Positions 57,475-64,000 of a DNA stretch of 64,000 nt are shown in pieces. A program made the translations under genes and the position numbers. The notes beneath the pieces were generated by a model, which was given only the letters and a program-made list of their open reading frames with translations, made no database searches and was not told the DNA's origin. This stretch comes from Elusimicrobiota bacterium (GTDB taxonomy: Bacteria; Elusimicrobiota; Elusimicrobia; F11), in the NCBI GenBank assembly GCA_022072025.1, contig JAJVIP010000027.1:1-64000 (forward strand), read 5' to 3'. Numbering within the stretch: position 1 is the first letter of the stretch; every line of letters begins with the position of its first letter.

Positions 57475-58715
57475 CCGAGCAAGTGGCCATTGTAGGCATA
57501 CGCGAATCGAAACAAACCCAAAGTAAATTCCATTCGTTAATGGAAGAATTAAAACGTTTGGTTGAAACAGCCGGCGGCCATGTGGTCAAAGAATTTTCTC
57601 AAACCAGGACCCGAAAAGACCCCGCCACTTTGCTTGGTAAAGGGAAAATCACCGAGATTCAGGAAGAGATATCGGGAACCCCTATCAAAACAGTCGTTTT
57701 TGATGATGACCTCACCCCAGCCCAACAAACAAATATTGAGGAATTAATTCCGGCAAAAATCGTGGACCGAACCCGACTTATTTTGGACATATTTGCCCAA
57801 CGTGCCCGAACGAAAGAAGGGCAACTTCAAATTGAATTGGCCCAATTGGATTATCTGGTGCCAAGATTAACGGGCTCGTGGCGTGGTTTCTCTCAACAAA
57901 TGGGGGGTATTGGAACACGCGGCCCCGGTGAAAAGAAAATTGAAGTGGAAAGGCGCTACGTTCGCGAACGGATGAAACATCTCAAGAAAGAAATAGAAGA
58001 TGTCCGCCGCCACCGAGACCGAGCACGGGATGGACGGCAGGAAGTGCCCCTCCCTCAAGTGGCCTTGGTGGGTTACACGAATGTGGGGAAATCCACTCTT
58101 TTGAACTCCCTCATTGGCAAAGAGAATGCCATTTATGCCGACGATAAACTTTTTGCCACGCTTGATCCCACCACCCGGCGGGTCAAATTGCCCCATGGAC
58201 GCACCGTTCTTTTCACGGACACCGTGGGATTTATCCAAAAATTGCCCACCGAACTGGTGGCGGCCTTTAGAGCGACACTCGAGGAGGTGAAAAACGCCTC
58301 TTTATTGGTTCATGTACTGGACCTGACCGCCCCAGACTGGCGAGACCAACAGAAAACCGTTTTGGACGTCATAAAAAGCCTTGAAGCTGACAACATCCCC
58401 ATGCTGACCGTTTTTAATAAAACCGATGCGCACCGCTCTCTTCCAATTCCACCCGCTGATAGAAAAAACGCTTGTTTCGTATCGGGAAAAACAGGAGAAG
58501 GCCTCCACCAACTCCTCTCAGCCATCGAAAGTGAACTCGATGGTTCCTTGATGGAAGTTCAATTTAATCTGCCTCATCACAAACGAAAGATTCTTTCAAC
58601 ACTTTATCGGACCGCCCACATCCTTGAAGAAAAAACCACCGAGCAGGGAACCGATCTTCGCCTGCGAATAGATCCGGGCAATTGGAAAAAAATTTCTCAT
58701 GAACTTGCCCAATAA
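57471..58715 (+). CDS. hflX: GTPase HflX
   Basis: 414 residues. HflX binds the 50S subunit and splits or rescues stalled ribosomes. The N-terminal HflX domain has RKDPATLLGKGK, VFDDDLTPAQQTN and GGIGTRGPGE (145-154). The GTPase domain has GYTNVGKS (201-208), a DTVGFI switch II and NKTD. The start ATGA overlaps miaA, a pairing seen widely (in E. coli miaA-hfq-hflX). The 3' end overlaps pgsA by 17 nt. Confidence 0.94.
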   Translation: MTEQVAIVGIRESKQTQSKFHSLMEELKRLVETAGGHVVKEFSQTRTRKDPATLLGKGKITEIQEEISGTPIKTVVFDDDLTPAQQTNIEELIPAKIVDRTRLILDIFAQRARTKEGQLQIELAQLDYLVPRLTGSWRGFSQQMGGIGTRGPGEKKIEVERRYVRERMKHLKKEIEDVRRHRDRARDGRQEVPLPQVALVGYTNVGKSTLLNSLIGKENAIYADDKLFATLDPTTRRVKLPHGRTVLFTDTVGFIQKLPTELVAAFRATLEEVKNASLLVHVLDLTAPDWRDQQKTVLDVIKSLEADNIPMLTVFNKTDAHRSLPIPPADRKNACFVSGKTGEGLHQLLSAIESELDGSLMEVQFNLPHHKRKILSTLYRTAHILEEKTTEQGTDLRLRIDPGNWKKISHELAQ

Positions 58716-59217
58716 AATAACCATCCTTCGAATACTCTTGGTTCCCCTCATTGTGATTGGCCTCATCGAACATCAGACTGCGCTGGTTTACGTGCTGATG
58801 GCCCTTTGTATGGCCACGGATTTCCTTGACGGCCTAATCGCTCGCCGGACTGGCCAGCACACCAAATTGGGAGCCTTTCTAGACCCGATGGCGGACAAAC
58901 TGCTTCTCATATCGGTATTTATGACCTTGGCCTTCATGCGGTCGATTCCCATGTGGACATTTATTATCGTTTTTTCACGGGATCTACTTATTGTTCTGGG
59001 TTGGTTTGTCATTTTTTTGCTCACAGGATCTTCTCATATCGAACCCCGCCCCTTGGGAAAAGCCACCACTGCGGTCCAAATGGCCACCGCCATGGTCTGC
59101 ATTATTCCTCTGCCGCAAGCCACGCAGGTGCTTCTGTGGATCACGGTGGCCATCACCGCCGTTTCGGCGATTGATTACGTTATCATTGGAGAAAAACGAT
59201 TGGGGATGTGGAATTGA
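58699..59217 (+). CDS. pgsA: CDP-diacylglycerol-glycerol-3-phosphate 3-phosphatidyltransferase
   Basis: 172 residues with about four membrane helices. It makes phosphatidylglycerol phosphate. The CDP-alcohol phosphotransferase signature D-x2-DG-x2-AR-x8-G-x3-D-x3-D is complete at residues 41-66 (Asp41, Asp44, Gly45, Ala48, Arg49, Gly58, Asp62, Asp66). NKITILRILLVPLIV at the N-terminus is typical of PgsA. Next to plsY and gpsA it forms a phospholipid-synthesis block. Confidence 0.92.
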   Translation: MNLPNKITILRILLVPLIVIGLIEHQTALVYVLMALCMATDFLDGLIARRTGQHTKLGAFLDPMADKLLLISVFMTLAFMRSIPMWTFIIVFSRDLLIVLGWFVIFLLTGSSHIEPRPLGKATTAVQMATAMVCIIPLPQATQVLLWITVAITAVSAIDYVIIGEKRLGMWN

Positions 59218-59810
59218 TGCTCATAAAAATCTCCACTTTATTGGGCAGTTATCTTTTGGGCGCGCTCCCGTTTGGCGTCATTGTTTCGAGAGTTTTCTAT
59301 AAAAAAGATGTTCGGAATTTTGGATCACGCAACACAGGCGCCACCAATGTGTGGCGAGTCTTGGGGAAGAAACCGGGAATGGCCACGCTGGCTTTAGACG
59401 TCATGAAAGGAGTGGTCCCCGTGATCTTGGCCCGAAAAATATTTTCTCATGATCCGCTCATGATGACAGGGATGGGTTTGGCGGCCATCATTGGCCACAA
59501 TTGGAGTGTCTTCCTAATGGGGTCGGGGGGAAAAGGGGTGGCCACATCGGCGGGTGTTTTCTTGGCGCTCATTCCCGTCCAGGGATTGCTGGCGTTTCTA
59601 ACTTTTTTGATTTTTTTTCTCTCCACACGACACGTTTCAGTGGGTTCAATCGCTGGGGCGTTGGCGTTGCTTATCGCCACCCTTTTGTTGCCCACACCCA
59701 GCCTGATCCAAGCGTTGGTTTTATTGTCGTCTCTAATGATTTTAATTAAACATATTCCCAACATGAAACGACTGGCGAGAGGAGAAGAACCCAAAGTGAG
59801 TTTCAAATGA
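59217..59810 (+). CDS. plsY: Acyl-phosphate:glycerol-3-phosphate acyltransferase
   Basis: 197 residues from ATG 59217, sharing a base with the pgsA stop (TGATG). An integral membrane enzyme that acylates glycerol-3-phosphate from acyl-phosphate. The three PlsY motifs are present: GSRNTGATNVWRVLG, GHNWSVFLMGSGGKGVATSAG, and the C-terminal IKHIPNMKRLARGEEPK. It uses the product of the GpsA encoded directly downstream. Confidence 0.94.
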   Translation: MLIKISTLLGSYLLGALPFGVIVSRVFYKKDVRNFGSRNTGATNVWRVLGKKPGMATLALDVMKGVVPVILARKIFSHDPLMMTGMGLAAIIGHNWSVFLMGSGGKGVATSAGVFLALIPVQGLLAFLTFLIFFLSTRHVSVGSIAGALALLIATLLLPTPSLIQALVLLSSLMILIKHIPNMKRLARGEEPKVSFK

Positions 59811-60826
59811 CAAAAGAAAAAATTGCGGTCTTGGGCGGAGGCAGTTGGGGCGCCACTTTGGCCAGCCATCTTTCCAAACAGGGACATGACGTCATGATCT
59901 GGGAATTCATGAAAGAAGTGGCCGAATATCTCACGATCCATCGATCCCTCAAAACACTGCCCGATCTACGAATCTCAGCCAATGTTCAAATATCAAATAA
60001 CATTAAAGAAGCCCTTCAAGGTCGAGATGTGATTCTTTCCGTCACGCCCTCCCATGTGGTTCGTTCCACTTTCATAAACGCTCTGGCGCAACAGGCTCTC
60101 CAACCAGGAGCGCTCGTCATTAGCGCTAGCAAAGGAATTGAAAATGGGTCTTTTTCAACTATGAGCCAGATTATTTCTCAAGTGTTCCCAGCGCTGGGAG
60201 AACTTGTTATTCTCACCGGGCCCAGTCACGCCGAAGAAGTGGCCTTGGGCCAACCGGTGGCGTTGGTTGCGGCCTCAACTTTAGCCAAAGCCAGGGAACG
60301 GGTGCAGGATATTTTTTCATCCGATCAGTTTCGAATTTATACCAGCACCGACCCGTTGGGCGTGGAACTGGGAGGCTCCATAAAAAATGTGTATGCCGTC
60401 GCCTGTGGGATTGTTGACGGCCTCAAATTGGGTGACAACACCAAAGCCGCCCTCATGACTCGAGGCTTGGCCGAAATGGCCCGTTTGGGGAAAGTCATGG
60501 GGGCGCAACCCGTTACATTTTTTGGACTCTCGGGGCTGGGAGATTTAATCGTGACCTGTGGATCAAAACATTCAAGGAACCGAAGCTTGGGAGAAAAAAT
60601 CGGGACTGGGAAAAATTTAAAACAGGCTCTTTCAGAAATGACCATGGTCGCCGAAGGCGTGAACACAACAGAATCGGCTTATCACTTGGCCAAGATAAAA
60701 AAAGTGGAGATGCCCATCGTGAACGAGATTTACAAAATACTTTTTGAGAACAAACCTCCCCGTGATTCGATTCGAGACCTTATGAGTCGTCAAGTGGGAG
60801 CAGAAATGGAGGGAATTGCTCTATGA
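59807..60826 (+). CDS. gpsA: Glycerol-3-phosphate dehydrogenase [NAD(P)+]
   Basis: 339 residues. It reduces dihydroxyacetone phosphate to glycerol-3-phosphate for lipid synthesis. IAVLGGGSWGATLASHL (6-22) is the cofactor loop, VLTGPSHAEEVALGQP-type text the substrate region, GGSIKNVYAVACGIVDGLKL holds the catalytic Lys, and FFGLSGLGDLIVTC is conserved. ATGA overlaps on both sides (plsY, HU). Confidence 0.95.
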   Translation: MTKEKIAVLGGGSWGATLASHLSKQGHDVMIWEFMKEVAEYLTIHRSLKTLPDLRISANVQISNNIKEALQGRDVILSVTPSHVVRSTFINALAQQALQPGALVISASKGIENGSFSTMSQIISQVFPALGELVILTGPSHAEEVALGQPVALVAASTLAKARERVQDIFSSDQFRIYTSTDPLGVELGGSIKNVYAVACGIVDGLKLGDNTKAALMTRGLAEMARLGKVMGAQPVTFFGLSGLGDLIVTCGSKHSRNRSLGEKIGTGKNLKQALSEMTMVAEGVNTTESAYHLAKIKKVEMPIVNEIYKILFENKPPRDSIRDLMSRQVGAEMEGIAL

Positions 60827-61080
60827 ACAAAGCGAATATGGTGGAAGGAGTTTCAAAGCTTACGGGGTCCCGCGTTGAGGCCCAAAGAATTGTTGATTAT
60901 TTATTCGATGTGATGAGAGAAACACTCCGCAAACATGAGAAAGTGGTGGTTCAAGGATTCGGTAGTTTCCATATCGTCATGAGAAAACCCAAAAAAGGAC
61001 GGAACATTAAAACCGGACAGGAAGTCCTCATTCCCGCCCGACCCGCCGTCAAATTCAGAGTAGGCAAGGATTTCATGTGA
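60823..61080 (+). CDS. HU/IHF-family DNA-binding protein
   Basis: 85 residues. The beta-arm and core wording VVVQGFGSFHIVMRKPKKGR, TGQEVLIPARPAVKFRVGK is that of HU/IHF. The N-terminus is a helical pair (NKANMVEGVSKLTG). It is a dimeric DNA-bending protein. It is placed inside a lipid/tRNA operon, overlapping gpsA by ATGA and the MerR-like gene by GTGA. The tandem HU-MerR pair resembles the IHF-alpha (ihfA)-merR pairing seen in other bacteria. Confidence 0.9.
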   Translation: MNKANMVEGVSKLTGSRVEAQRIVDYLFDVMRETLRKHEKVVVQGFGSFHIVMRKPKKGRNIKTGQEVLIPARPAVKFRVGKDFM

Positions 61081-61463
61081 ATTTTGTCGTTCCTGAAAAG
61101 CATTACTACACGATTGGAGACGTGTGTAAACTCACTGGAATTAAACCCCACATCCTCCGTTACTGGGAATCTCAATTTAAATTACTCCGCCCCGCTCGTC
61201 GGTATTCAGGCCACCGAAAATACACCCAGCGTGAAATTGACCTCATCACCCGCATCAAACAATTGGTCGTGGATCGACGGTTCACGCTGGAGGGGGCGAA
61301 ACGCGAATTAAATCGGCTTTACTCCTCTCGCCCACAACCCGCTCCCCATGGACAAACCGCCATTTCGGCCATACCTGCCCTTCAAGAAATCAAAAATGAT
61401 ATTGAGGCCTGCCTCAGCCTCCTCACCCCTGGTAAAAACGAGGAACTCTTCGATTTAAAGTAA
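61077..61463 (+). CDS. MerR-family transcriptional regulator
   Basis: 128 residues from a GTG at 61077 overlapping the HU stop (GTGA). HYYTIGDVCKLTGIKPHILR and YWESQFKLLRPARRYSGHRK form the MerR winged helix. The C-terminal part is short, without metal-binding cysteines, so no ligand is suggested. This type commonly follows an IHF/HU gene. The gene ends 13 bp before the convergent phosphoribosyltransferase gene. Confidence 0.88.
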   Translation: MNFVVPEKHYYTIGDVCKLTGIKPHILRYWESQFKLLRPARRYSGHRKYTQREIDLITRIKQLVVDRRFTLEGAKRELNRLYSSRPQPAPHGQTAISAIPALQEIKNDIEACLSLLTPGKNEELFDLK

Positions 61464-61476
61464 TTACCCGATCGGA

Positions 61477-62118
61477 TTAATGTTTCAGTGCCTGGTCAAG
61501 ACAGCCGATCACCTCTTCATTCGAGACCGGTCGAAAATCCTTATAAAAAGCACCAACAGCCATGAAGGGAACGGGAACATCTAGACAGACAATCTCATCG
61601 GCTTCGTTCTTCAATAAATCGACAGCTTCTTGCGAGGCAACGGGCGTGGCCACAATGATCTTTTTTGGGTTCTCACGTTTTAAGCGTTTAACCACCACCC
61701 GCATGGTCGCCCCAGTGGCGATGCCGTCATCGACCGCGATGACAGTCCGGTTTTTTACTTTTATAGCGGGACGATGACTCCTAAAGATATCTTCCATCTC
61801 GCTGATTTCTTTTAACTTGGTCGCAATTTCTTCCTTGATGTAATTTGGAGGGATTTCCGTCTCGCCAACCATCCCATTGTTCATTACGACCTCCCCCTTC
61901 TCGCCATCGGCGATCGCGCCGATGGCGAGCTCGGGTTGTCCCGGATAACCGATCTTTCGAACGATGAGCACGTCCAATGGAGCGCTCATGTGCTGCGCGA
62001 CTTCGTACCCGATGGGAACTCCACCTCGTGGCAGTGCCACAATGACGGGATTCTCATCCCTATACGAAGAGAGACGTTGTGCCAACTTACGCCCCGCTTC
62101 AGATCGGTTTCGAAACAT
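61477..62118 (-). CDS. Phosphoribosyltransferase-family protein
   Basis: 213 residues. VIAVDDGIATGATM (126-139) is the PRPP loop of type I phosphoribosyltransferases; IVALPRGGVPIGYEVA and IVRKIGYPGQPELAIGAIA are typical of a group found beside dienelactone-hydrolase and Hsp20 genes. The substrate base is not known for this group. It starts 9 nt after the remnant hsp20 gene on the same strand, so it likely shares its promoter. Confidence 0.88.
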   Translation of the reverse strand: MFRNRSEAGRKLAQRLSSYRDENPVIVALPRGGVPIGYEVAQHMSAPLDVLIVRKIGYPGQPELAIGAIADGEKGEVVMNNGMVGETEIPPNYIKEEIATKLKEISEMEDIFRSHRPAIKVKNRTVIAVDDGIATGATMRVVVKRLKRENPKKIIVATPVASQEAVDLLKNEADEIVCLDVPVPFMAVGAFYKDFRPVSNEEVIGCLDQALKH

Positions 62119-62127
62119 CGCGTTTCA

Positions 62128-62402
62128 CTATTGCACTTTTATCTTTACGCTTTTGGGTTTTAACTCTTCGACGCGAGCCACCCGTATTCTTTATCTGTTT
62201 CCTCAATGTCCACGGCTGGAAACCAACCGGCTTTTCCTCCTTCGAGATCAAAACCGAAATCCCGCCATCGGCGACCGCCATTAAAGACGTCTCCAAACAT
62301 CTGAGACATGACGCGCTGCAAACCCCTCATCTCCTGGAAGGAATCCCAAAGAGCCCCTCTCGTTTGAACTTCTTTCTTTGCGACTTCTTTATCCTTTTCC
62401 AT
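62128..62402 (-). pseudogene. Small heat-shock protein (Hsp20) with most of the alpha-crystallin domain deleted
   Basis: From ATG 62402 (strong AGGGAGG upstream) the N-terminal arm reads SFQEMRGLQRVMSQMFGDVF and WFPAVDIEETDKEY, as in Hsp20. It then leaves the family text abruptly (GWLASKS, stop at 62160). In another frame the true Hsp20 end follows: RVEELKPKSVKIKVQ, stop at 62128. So an internal piece of the alpha-crystallin domain is missing and the ends are out of frame. The product, at most an 80-residue stub, should not form a chaperone. Confidence 0.72.
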
Positions 62403-62497
62403 AACACTACCTCCCTGCAGGTCTGTGAGCCCCACCACCGGAACTCTAAAAACTTTTTATGAAAGATCCGCTCTCGTCACTATGACAGGCATCATAG

Positions 62498-63214
62498 ATG
62501 TCGAATTTCCTGAATGCTTCAATGTTATTCATGAAAACAATTTCGGAAAAAACAGAAATTCAGATCCCGATAGGAAAGGCGAATCTCTTAGGAGATTTGG
62601 TTGTTCCGAAAAGTCCACAGGGTGTCGTTCTATTTGCCCATGGATCAGGTAGCAGCCGCCACAGCCCTCGCAATCAATTCGTGGCACAGCTTCTCAATCA
62701 AGCGGGGTTTGCGACTTTGTTGATGGATTTATTAACCGAAGAGGAGGAAGAAGAAGATCGATGGAGAGGGCATCTCCGATTTGATGTAAAAATGTTGGCC
62801 AAGCGGTTGATTCCTGCCACGGATTGGTTGAATCGACATCCGCAAACGAGGGATCTCCAAGTTGGTTATTTTGGAGCCAGCACAGGGAGCGCGGCCGCTC
62901 TCATCGCGGCGCCAGAACGAACAGGTTTGGTAAAAGCCATTGTTTCAAGAGGGGGGCGCCCGGATATGGCGGATGAGGCGTTACCTCGGATTCTCGTTCC
63001 AACCCTGCTCATTGTGGGCGGTCTTGATACGCCGGTGATCGAGCTTAATAGAGAAGCTTTTGAAAAAATGACGATCAAAGAGAAACAGTTAGAAATTGTG
63101 GCGGGCGCCACTCATTTGTTTGAGGAACCGGGAACATTGAAAGAAGTCGCGCGTCTCGCCACTCAGTGGTTTGACCGATATCTTGGATCTTCCCGAGTCA
63201 TTCCTTCCAGGTGA
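62498..63214 (+). CDS. Dienelactone-hydrolase-like alpha/beta hydrolase
   Basis: 238 residues from ATG 62498; ATG 62531 (MKTISEKTEIQIPIG) agrees better with the family and may be real. GVVLFAHGSGSSRHSPRNQF and ATLLMDLLTEEEE are signature text. The nucleophile is Ser in GYFGASTGSAAAL, with Asp in VGGLDTPVIE and His in AGATHLFEE. Substrate unknown. It is divergent from the hsp20-phosphoribosyltransferase pair across ~95 bp, a known stress-linked neighbourhood. Confidence 0.87.
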   Translation: MSNFLNASMLFMKTISEKTEIQIPIGKANLLGDLVVPKSPQGVVLFAHGSGSSRHSPRNQFVAQLLNQAGFATLLMDLLTEEEEEEDRWRGHLRFDVKMLAKRLIPATDWLNRHPQTRDLQVGYFGASTGSAAALIAAPERTGLVKAIVSRGGRPDMADEALPRILVPTLLIVGGLDTPVIELNREAFEKMTIKEKQLEIVAGATHLFEEPGTLKEVARLATQWFDRYLGSSRVIPSR

Positions 63215-63215
63215 C

Positions 63216-63353
63216 CTAATTAACCAAGGTGTTTATAGGCTCAGAATGATTGTGCTGTCTTGATTCCCACAACGAAATGAGAACGGCCAACACCAATATA
63301 GCGACTATGACGCCAAGCGAAACCGCCAATGGCCCAACCCGCTCGCGGTCCAA
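63216..63353 (-). CDS. Possible 45-residue single-pass membrane protein
   Basis: A TTG at 63353 directly follows an in-frame TAA and opens MDRERVGPLAVSLGVIVAIL then VLAVLISLWESRQHNHSE to a TAG at 63216. The long central hydrophobic helix followed by a charged tail looks like a small membrane protein. No Shine-Dalgarno is visible and no family recognised, so it may be chance. Confidence 0.35.
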   Translation of the reverse strand: MDRERVGPLAVSLGVIVAILVLAVLISLWESRQHNHSEPINTLVN

Positions 63354-63359
63354 TTATGC

Positions 63360-63582
63360 AAACGTTTCGAGTAAAAAATTGAAGGAGAAAAGTTCTTTTT
63401 TCAGCAAGCGCCTGCCTATCGACAAAGGGCGGAGACTGAAAAGAACTCTCACAATTTCAACTGGAATCGAACGCCGGAGAATCATACAATCCCGCCTTCT
63501 TCGTACCGTCCCCCATAACTTTAGCGAAGGGGGACGACCATCGCCTTAATAGTTACGTTGAATCGGAACGATTGGCCAGCCT
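63360..63582. other. Intergenic stretch, nothing recognised
   Basis: No gene, repeat or promoter that I can support. A plus-strand open frame (63250-63549) spans it but its translation is basic and unlike any protein family. Confidence 0.5.
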
Positions 63583-63630
63583 GCCGACCTTCGCTCCGAT
63601 TCGCCAAAGGCAAAGCGGAGCGAAGGTCGG
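63583..63630 (+). repeat. Perfect 15-bp inverted repeat touching the tRNA gene
   Basis: CCGACCTTCGCTCCG (63583-63597) and CGGAGCGAAGGTCGG (63616-63630) pair completely around an 18-nt loop. The right arm runs into the first three bases of tRNA-Pro and begins with CGGAGCG, the same 7-mer as the tRNA acceptor strand. Confidence 0.8.
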
Positions 63631-63699
63631 AGCGTAGCGTAGTGGTAGCGCGCACCCTTGGGGTGGGTGAGGTCGTGGGTTCAATTCCCACCGCTCCGA
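63628..63699 (+). tRNA. tRNA-Pro (anticodon GGG)
   Basis: 72 nt. Acceptor arms CGGAGCG / CGCTCCG give 7 bp with C1-G72 and discriminator A73, the identity marks of bacterial tRNA-Pro. The anticodon arm is CACCC-TTGGGGT-GGGTG, anticodon GGG reading CCC (and possibly CCU). The T arm is GTGGG-TTCAATT-CCCAC. CCA is not encoded (AATA follows), so it would be added enzymatically. Confidence 0.92.
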
Positions 63700-63717
63700 A
63701 ATATTTTCGCCGGTCCA

Positions 63718-63770
63718 TTCCGGAGACATAGGTGACAGTTTATACCGGAGACCAGCTTTGCCCAGTCAAA
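63718..63770. mobile_element. Possible insertion-sequence end remnant
   Basis: CCGGAGACATAGGTGACAG followed by TTTATACCGGAGACC resembles the terminal inverted repeat text (TGTCACCTATGTCTCCGG) I associate with IS481-type elements. Only this fragment is present, with no transposase within the window. Confidence 0.25.
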
Positions 63771-63844
63771 AACGCAATACCCGCCTCAATTTTTATGGGC
63801 AATATACCGGCAGTTTATCGGCAAGGCCACAATCGCTGTTTAAT

Positions 63845-64000
63845 TCACCGCATTTTTTCTAGCAACTCAATCACATCCTCTGCCAGCGCCTCCTGACCGG
63901 CCCGGTTCAGATGCTTCCAATCATAGGGGCCATGAACGAATTGAGTTTTGGCCAGTTGGGACAGGCGAGGACGAGTGTCCACCAAAGGTACATTCAAATC
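63845..64000 (-). CDS. SGNH/GDSL-type hydrolase, C-terminal part (5' partial)
   Basis: 51 codons up to the TGA at 63845; the rest lies beyond the right edge. The end YDWKHLNRAGQEALAEDVIE contains the D-x-x-H-L-N-x-x-G motif of SGNH hydrolases, which supplies the catalytic Asp and His. The upstream LNVPLVDTRPRL fits the strand before it. The substrate cannot be told from this fragment. Confidence 0.6.
   Translation of the reverse strand, partial: DLNVPLVDTRPRLSQLAKTQFVHGPYDWKHLNRAGQEALAEDVIELLEKMR

Noticed and set aside
63521-63718. Minus-strand frame with GAVGIEPTTSPTPRVRATTT
   Set aside because: This is the well-known spurious frame read across tRNA and repeat sequence ('GIEPTT'); it overlaps tRNA-Pro and the hairpin.

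Overview
The window looks like chromosome from an uncultured Gram-negative (diderm) bacterium. The signs are two PorV/PorQ-type outer-membrane proteins, ExbB/ExbD/TonB energisers, an OmpA-like protein, FlgD/T9SS-like C-terminal domains, and a complete peptidoglycan-recycling set. A 16-kb open frame for a predicted ~5,400-residue protein with membrane spacers, together with many intergenic palindromic repeats, recalls Omnitrophota or Elusimicrobiota genomes. That placement is inference: there is no rRNA gene here and no search was run. Most genes are dense, moderate in GC and joined by 1-20 nt overlaps.

Layout. (1) 1-5.5 kb: end of a Ser/Pro-linked surface protein, a PorV-like protein, a short GT35 glucan phosphorylase and a prenyl diphosphate synthase. 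(2) 5.5-21.4 kb: a long co-directional envelope operon behind a convincing sigma-54 (-24/-12) site. It holds a small secreted protein, a 1,961-residue Ig-like surface protein, a second PorV-like protein, a 993-residue periplasmic TPR protein, ExbB, two ExbD, a Gly-rich TonB and an OmpA-like protein, followed by an aminotransferase. (3) 21.3-23.2 kb, minus strand: DUF1573 - rhodanese - MauE/DoxX - small protein. (4) 23.4-34.2 kb: MurNAc/peptidoglycan salvage genes in two arms (namZ, Na+ symporter, anmK, murQ on minus; nagZ and a BadF kinase on plus). Between the arms lies a visibly GC-richer type III polyketide synthase / methyltransferase / FAD reductase trio and an EVE-domain gene. (5) 34.2-38.5 kb: HPF, trpS and the TldD/TldE protease pair. 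(6) 39-55.1 kb: the giant ORF. It carries a ChaN/TraB-like domain, a CheR-like methyltransferase domain, an AceE-like pyruvate dehydrogenase E1 between two nearly identical direct repeats, an array of excisionase-like units, and two paralogous C-terminal modules. (7) 55.3-61.5 kb: a PilZ pair, a small periplasmic protein, then a tightly overlapping housekeeping operon miaA-hflX-pgsA-plsY-gpsA-HU-merR. (8) 61.5-64 kb: phosphoribosyltransferase, an internally deleted hsp20, a dienelactone-hydrolase-like gene, tRNA-Pro(GGG) and the end of an SGNH hydrolase.

Functional logic. NamZ (exported), a Na+ symporter, NagZ, a sugar kinase, AnmK and MurQ together form a route from murein fragments to GlcNAc-6-phosphate. 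The envelope operon resembles a Tol/Ton-like energised machine built around a large Ig-repeat surface protein. The strongest candidate for something undescribed is the giant ORF: a metabolic enzyme module sits inside a secreted or membrane-anchored polypeptide, flanked by repeats whose recombination would remove it in frame. A 105-bp palindromic element has also inserted in frame in one repeat copy, leaving a 10-bp target duplication.
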